Assembly (NCBI GenBank): GCA_937895845.1
Contig: CALBLK010000048.1
Span: 1-9,473 of the forward strand
Direction of reading: 5' to 3'
DNA length: 9,473 nt
Source of the DNA: an uncultured Prevotella sp.
Lineage (GTDB): Bacteria > Bacteroidota > Bacteroidia > Bacteroidales > Bacteroidaceae
In this document: positions 6,426 through 9,473 of the stretch, piece after piece
Layout of the letters: each line of letters opens with the position of its first letter
Numbering within the stretch: position 1 is the first letter of the stretch
Made by a program: the position numbers and the translations under genes
The notes under the pieces: model-generated
Told to the model about the DNA's origin: nothing
Database searches by the model: none
What the model saw: the letters and a program-made list of their open reading frames with translations, nothing else

Positions 6426-8414
6426 ATGATGAACAACAAGATAAAAGCAATGGTAATTGCAGGAGCCGGTCTGCTGGCCCTCTCCTCCTGCACCGATTTC
6501 CTTGACCAGAAGTCACCCTCGGAGATGTTTCCCGATGTGGTGTTTGACTCGGAGCAATACACCTCACAGACGGTCAATCTGATTTACTCGGGACTGGTGC
6601 TCGACCACACCTACGGATGCCGGCTGCCGCTGAACTTCGCCATGAATACCGACTGCGAGCTGGTTGACGCCGTGAACGACGAGACCACCCGGAGCGCGAC
6701 AGAGCGCGGCCTGTGCAACTATATGGCCAGCTCGAGCTGGGGCAAGCTGTCAAACAACTGGACAGAGATGTACAAGATGATTGAGAACGCCAACCTGGTG
6801 ATTGAAGGTGTCAACAGCTCGGCCATCAAGGACAACGCGGCCATGCGCCACTATCTCGGCGAAGCGCTCGCACTTCGTGCCATGGTTTATTTCGACCTGG
6901 TGCGCAACTACGGCGATGTGCCCATGAAGATGGAGCCTTCCAAGTCAGACGGTTCCAACATCAACCTGCCCAAGACCGACCGCGACGTGATTATGGACCG
7001 GTTGCGCGCCGACCTGACGAAGGCTGCCGACCTGCTGCCTTGGGCCGGCAAAGACGGCTACACCACAGAGCACGCCACCAAGGGCTTTGCACTGGGACTG
7101 GCAGCACGCATTGCCCTGGCCGAAGCGGGTTACTCCATCCGCGAGAGCGCCAAGGACGGCTATGTGGACCTGAGCGAGCGGAAAGAGGGCCAAAAGGGCT
7201 ACAGCGACGACACCTACCCCACCATGCGCCCTGGCGATGCCAAGCGCAAGGAGCTGTATGAGTTTGCACTTGACTGTCTGAACAAGGTGATTGCCGAGGG
7301 CCCGCACAGGCTGAACCCCAGTTTTGACAACGAGTGGACCCTGCAAAACCAGCTGAAGCTGGACGAGACCTACTACGAGAACCTGTTTGAGGTGGCCCAC
7401 GGCCTGCAGCTGTCTGGCGAGATGGGCTACACAGCCGGCGTGAGAATGTCTACCAAGGGCAGCACACACTTTGGCTATTCCAACTCGTCAGGCAAGGTCA
7501 AGGTTCCCGCACCCCACTTCTACTCTTACGACCCTGAAGACAGCCGCCGCGATGTGAGCTGTGCGCCCTATGAGCTCAGGGACGCCACTTCTACACAGAC
7601 CTTCACCAACCAGCCTTTCAACGGAATCTACATTGCCAAGTGGGATGTGAGAAAGATGAGCGAAAGCTGGCTGGCCATGAACAAGGCGGTAAGCGCCAAG
7701 ACCGGCTACGGGGTCAACTGGGTGGTGATGCGCTATTCGGACATCCTGCTGATGTATGCCGAGGCTGTCAACGAGTTGCAAGGCCCCGATGGCAGCGGCG
7801 CCTGTGGCAAGACAGCCAAGCAGGTGCTGGCCGAGGTGAGAAAGCGCGCCTTTGACAGCAGTGTGCATGCCGACAAGGTTGACGCCTACATCAACAGTGT
7901 GTCGGGCAGCAAGGCTGACTTCTTCAAGGCCATCGTTGACGAGCGCGCCTGGGAGTTTACCGGCGAGGCTATCCGCAAGTACGACCTGGTTCGCTGGGGA
8001 CTGCTCATTGACAAAACGGTCGAGATGCTTGACAAGCACCGCGCCAACATTGACAACGATGTGTATCCCAAGCAGCTCTATTACAAAGAGGATGCCACTG
8101 CCCCCGAATGGTACAAGGTTGACTACGCTACCATATGCTGGTATGGCACGCCCGCTGACGAGAGCAACACGGAATGGAAAAAGGCCAAGTGGTTTGGCAG
8201 TGTGAAAGCGGAAGACGGCACCATTGACGACCCCAAGGGCGAGCTTTACAATTCCATGCAGTATCTGAGCCGCGGCTTGATTAACTATGACCCCATGACG
8301 GGTTTCCAAGGCGTGTCAGCAGAGGGACCGGTCAACAGGCACCTCATTCCCATTGGCTCAACAGTGATTAACGACGCCAAGGGCGTACTGCAAAATTCAT
8401 ACGGATTTAAATAA
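6426..8414 (+). CDS. SusD/RagB-family surface glycan-binding lipoprotein
   Basis: This 662-residue lipoprotein would form the lid over the SusC-like channel and bind the glycan at the cell surface. It begins with a lipoprotein signal and lipobox (LALSSC, Cys22) followed by TDFLDQKSP, the usual SusD start. Family hallmarks are ALRAMVYFDLVRNYGDVP (about 149-166), GFALGLAARIALAEAGY (220-236), the helix around RYSDILLMYAEAVNEL, and DERAWEFTGEAIRKYDLVRW (505-524). Near the C-terminus, RHLIPIGSTVI and LQNSYGF match the family ending. It is at the long end for the family, with an extended segment between about residues 530 and 635 rich in Trp and Tyr that may help form the binding face. The gene opens with ATGATG, so the start could be 6426 or 6429. 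Spacing is 29 nt from the SusC-like gene and 10 nt to the next gene, with no terminator between, so one operon is likely. The bound glycan is unknown. Confidence 0.96.
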   Translation: MMNNKIKAMVIAGAGLLALSSCTDFLDQKSPSEMFPDVVFDSEQYTSQTVNLIYSGLVLDHTYGCRLPLNFAMNTDCELVDAVNDETTRSATERGLCNYMASSSWGKLSNNWTEMYKMIENANLVIEGVNSSAIKDNAAMRHYLGEALALRAMVYFDLVRNYGDVPMKMEPSKSDGSNINLPKTDRDVIMDRLRADLTKAADLLPWAGKDGYTTEHATKGFALGLAARIALAEAGYSIRESAKDGYVDLSERKEGQKGYSDDTYPTMRPGDAKRKELYEFALDCLNKVIAEGPHRLNPSFDNEWTLQNQLKLDETYYENLFEVAHGLQLSGEMGYTAGVRMSTKGSTHFGYSNSSGKVKVPAPHFYSYDPEDSRRDVSCAPYELRDATSTQTFTNQPFNGIYIAKWDVRKMSESWLAMNKAVSAKTGYGVNWVVMRYSDILLMYAEAVNELQGPDGSGACGKTAKQVLAEVRKRAFDSSVHADKVDAYINSVSGSKADFFKAIVDERAWEFTGEAIRKYDLVRWGLLIDKTVEMLDKHRANIDNDVYPKQLYYKEDATAPEWYKVDYATICWYGTPADESNTEWKKAKWFGSVKAEDGTIDDPKGELYNSMQYLSRGLINYDPMTGFQGVSAEGPVNRHLIPIGSTVINDAKGVLQNSYGFK

Positions 8415-8424
8415 CAAACGGAAC

Positions 8425-9473
8425 ATGAAAACATTCAAGACATACCTGGCCTCCTCCCTGCTCGCAGCAGCAGGGCTGGCCATGACAGCCTGCTCGGACA
8501 CCAATGACTGGGACACCAACGGAGCGTTCTCCAGACTGTTTGGCGTGAGCAGCGGAAAAATCAGCGTCACTGCCGAAGACACCTATGCCACCGTGGAGTT
8601 CCAGGGTGTGCCCGACGCTCAGTATTATCTCGTCGAGGTGAGCACAGACTCGCTCAGCAATGACATCCCCCTCAACGGCACGGCCCACTCAAAGGTGTTT
8701 GGCGAAGACAAGAGTATCACCACGGGAAAGCAGGTGGTTATCAGCCAGCTGGCCGGTGACCAGAAGTACTACCTGCGCATCAGGGCCATAGCCGACGGCA
8801 TCAAGGAGTCACACTGGTCTTACTACAAAGACGGAAGTCCGTTCAAGACCAAGGCTGAGCAGATTTTCACCGAGGTGACCGACGCTGACCGCTTTGAAGA
8901 CCATATCAATGTGACCTGGACACCGGGCGCAGAGGTGACCAACATTGTGGTGAGTGCCAATGGCGAGGAGGTCATGAACATCGAGCCAACTGACGAGCAG
9001 AAAGCCAAAGGCTCGCTGAGCATCACCGGCCTGAAACCGTCGACCAACTACACCATCGTGATTTACAACGGAGAGGCCAAGCGGGGCACACTGGTAACGA
9101 GCACCACAGCGGCCATGCCGGCCGGCGACTACAAGACCCTGCTGCCCGCAATGCTGACCGTTCTCGACCAGACGACCATCAACGAGCTGGTGAACAAGGG
9201 CAAGGCGGCCACAGGCAAGGAGACATTCAGCATAACCGTAGGCATTCCTGCCGGCATTTCTCTTGATGTCTATGGCATTGACGAAGAGACACAGGAAAAG
9301 ACAAGCATCAGCATTCCCGAAGGCGTGTCGGTGACGTTCTTCGGCATGCCGGGCGGATCCACTCCCACAATGAATTTCGCCAAGGTGTTCAACATAAAGG
9401 GCGGACACAGCTACCTTCGTTTCGAGAATATCAGCTTTACTGACGGTGGCAGCCAGTATTTCATCAACCAGAC
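8425..9473 (+). CDS. SusE-position lipoprotein with two FN3-like domains and a DUF4957-like domain (3' partial)
   Basis: The reading frame starts at ATG 8425 and stays open to the right edge, showing 349 codons. It begins with a lipoprotein signal and lipobox (LAMTAC, Cys23). The residues after the cysteine, SDTNDWD, are acidic, in keeping with Bacteroidetes surface-export signals. Two FN3-like beta domains follow (about 38-146 and 147-232; the second has HINVTWTP and LKPSTNYTIVIYNG). From about 233 onward the sequence resembles DUF4957 as I recall it: a repetitive beta region with SISIPEGVSVTFFGMPG and LRFENISFTDGGSQYFINQ at the edge; a DUF5123-like part often follows. It starts 10 nt after the SusD-like stop, so it is the third gene of the operon, where SusE/SusF-type surface glycan-binding proteins are encoded. 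A role in holding a polysaccharide, perhaps pectin, at the cell surface is inferred from family and position. A lyase-like beta-helix beyond the edge cannot be excluded. Confidence 0.9.
   Translation, partial: MKTFKTYLASSLLAAAGLAMTACSDTNDWDTNGAFSRLFGVSSGKISVTAEDTYATVEFQGVPDAQYYLVEVSTDSLSNDIPLNGTAHSKVFGEDKSITTGKQVVISQLAGDQKYYLRIRAIADGIKESHWSYYKDGSPFKTKAEQIFTEVTDADRFEDHINVTWTPGAEVTNIVVSANGEEVMNIEPTDEQKAKGSLSITGLKPSTNYTIVIYNGEAKRGTLVTSTTAAMPAGDYKTLLPAMLTVLDQTTINELVNKGKAATGKETFSITVGIPAGISLDVYGIDEETQEKTSISIPEGVSVTFFGMPGGSTPTMNFAKVFNIKGGHSYLRFENISFTDGGSQYFINQ

Noticed and set aside
7488..8309. A 273-codon open frame on the minus strand inside the SusD-like gene
   Set aside because: It lies wholly within a gene with clear family motifs, its product has no recognisable domain or signal, and long antisense frames are expected from GC-biased codon use.
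8809..9408. A 199-codon open frame on the minus strand near the right edge
   Set aside because: The plus strand here encodes the FN3/DUF4957-type lipoprotein with a signal peptide and operon spacing; the antisense product is unlike any family I know.
1..9473. Search for CRISPR arrays, tRNA or rRNA genes, insertion sequences and attachment sites
   Set aside because: I saw no regularly spaced repeats, transposase-like frames, terminal inverted repeats or RNA gene signatures; the window is an ordinary cell-surface and uptake region.

Overview
This window looks like a piece of a Bacteroidales genome, most likely a Prevotellaceae member. It carries a SusC/SusD-type outer-membrane pair. It has TAnnTTTG-type promoter boxes and A-rich leaders in place of Shine-Dalgarno sites. 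Two secreted proteins end in the short 'GKK' C-terminal tail common in Prevotella and read as a type 9 secretion (T9SS) sorting signal. The genes are fairly GC-rich and the one large divergent intergenic region is strikingly AT-rich. The genus is an inference from protein style.

Layout. (1) Positions 2-1831 (+): the C-terminal 609 residues of a large multidomain secreted protein made of FN3, jelly-roll ('choice-of-anchor J'/cleaved-adhesin-like) and CARDB-like modules, with a sorting tail. (2) Positions 1832-2074: a convergent intergenic region with two strong rho-independent hairpins, one serving each converging gene. (3) Positions 2075-2857 (-): a small secreted beta-rich protein of unknown function with a sorting tail. 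(4) Positions 2858-3111: a divergent, AT-rich control region with one promoter box per strand, a 9-bp dyad, a 10-bp palindrome at the expected -33 position of the SusC promoter, and an 11-bp tandem repeat in the SusC leader. (5) Positions 3112-9473 (+): a tight operon of a SusC-like TonB-dependent transporter (1094 aa), a SusD-like lipoprotein (662 aa) and, 10 nt further on, a lipoprotein with two FN3-like domains and a DUF4957-like domain that runs off the right edge.

How the genes work together. The last three genes should form a nutrient-uptake unit in the outer membrane. The SusD-like and third lipoproteins would capture a glycan at the surface, and the SusC-like channel would import oligosaccharides using TonB energy. 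The SusC-like protein lacks the extra N-terminal STN signalling domain, so control by an ECF-sigma/anti-sigma pair acting through the transporter is unlikely. No regulator and no degradative enzyme lies in the window, so the substrate cannot be fixed. As I recall it, DUF4957/DUF5123 proteins often sit in pectin-type loci, which makes pectin the leading guess. The minus-strand secreted protein shares the control region and a near-identical translation leader with the SusC gene and may be co-regulated with it.

I see no clearly new defence, mobile or RNA system. The points most worth following up are the jelly-roll domain inserted into an FN3 domain, the unknown divergent secreted protein, the DUF4957 lipoprotein in the SusE position, and the organised divergent promoter region.
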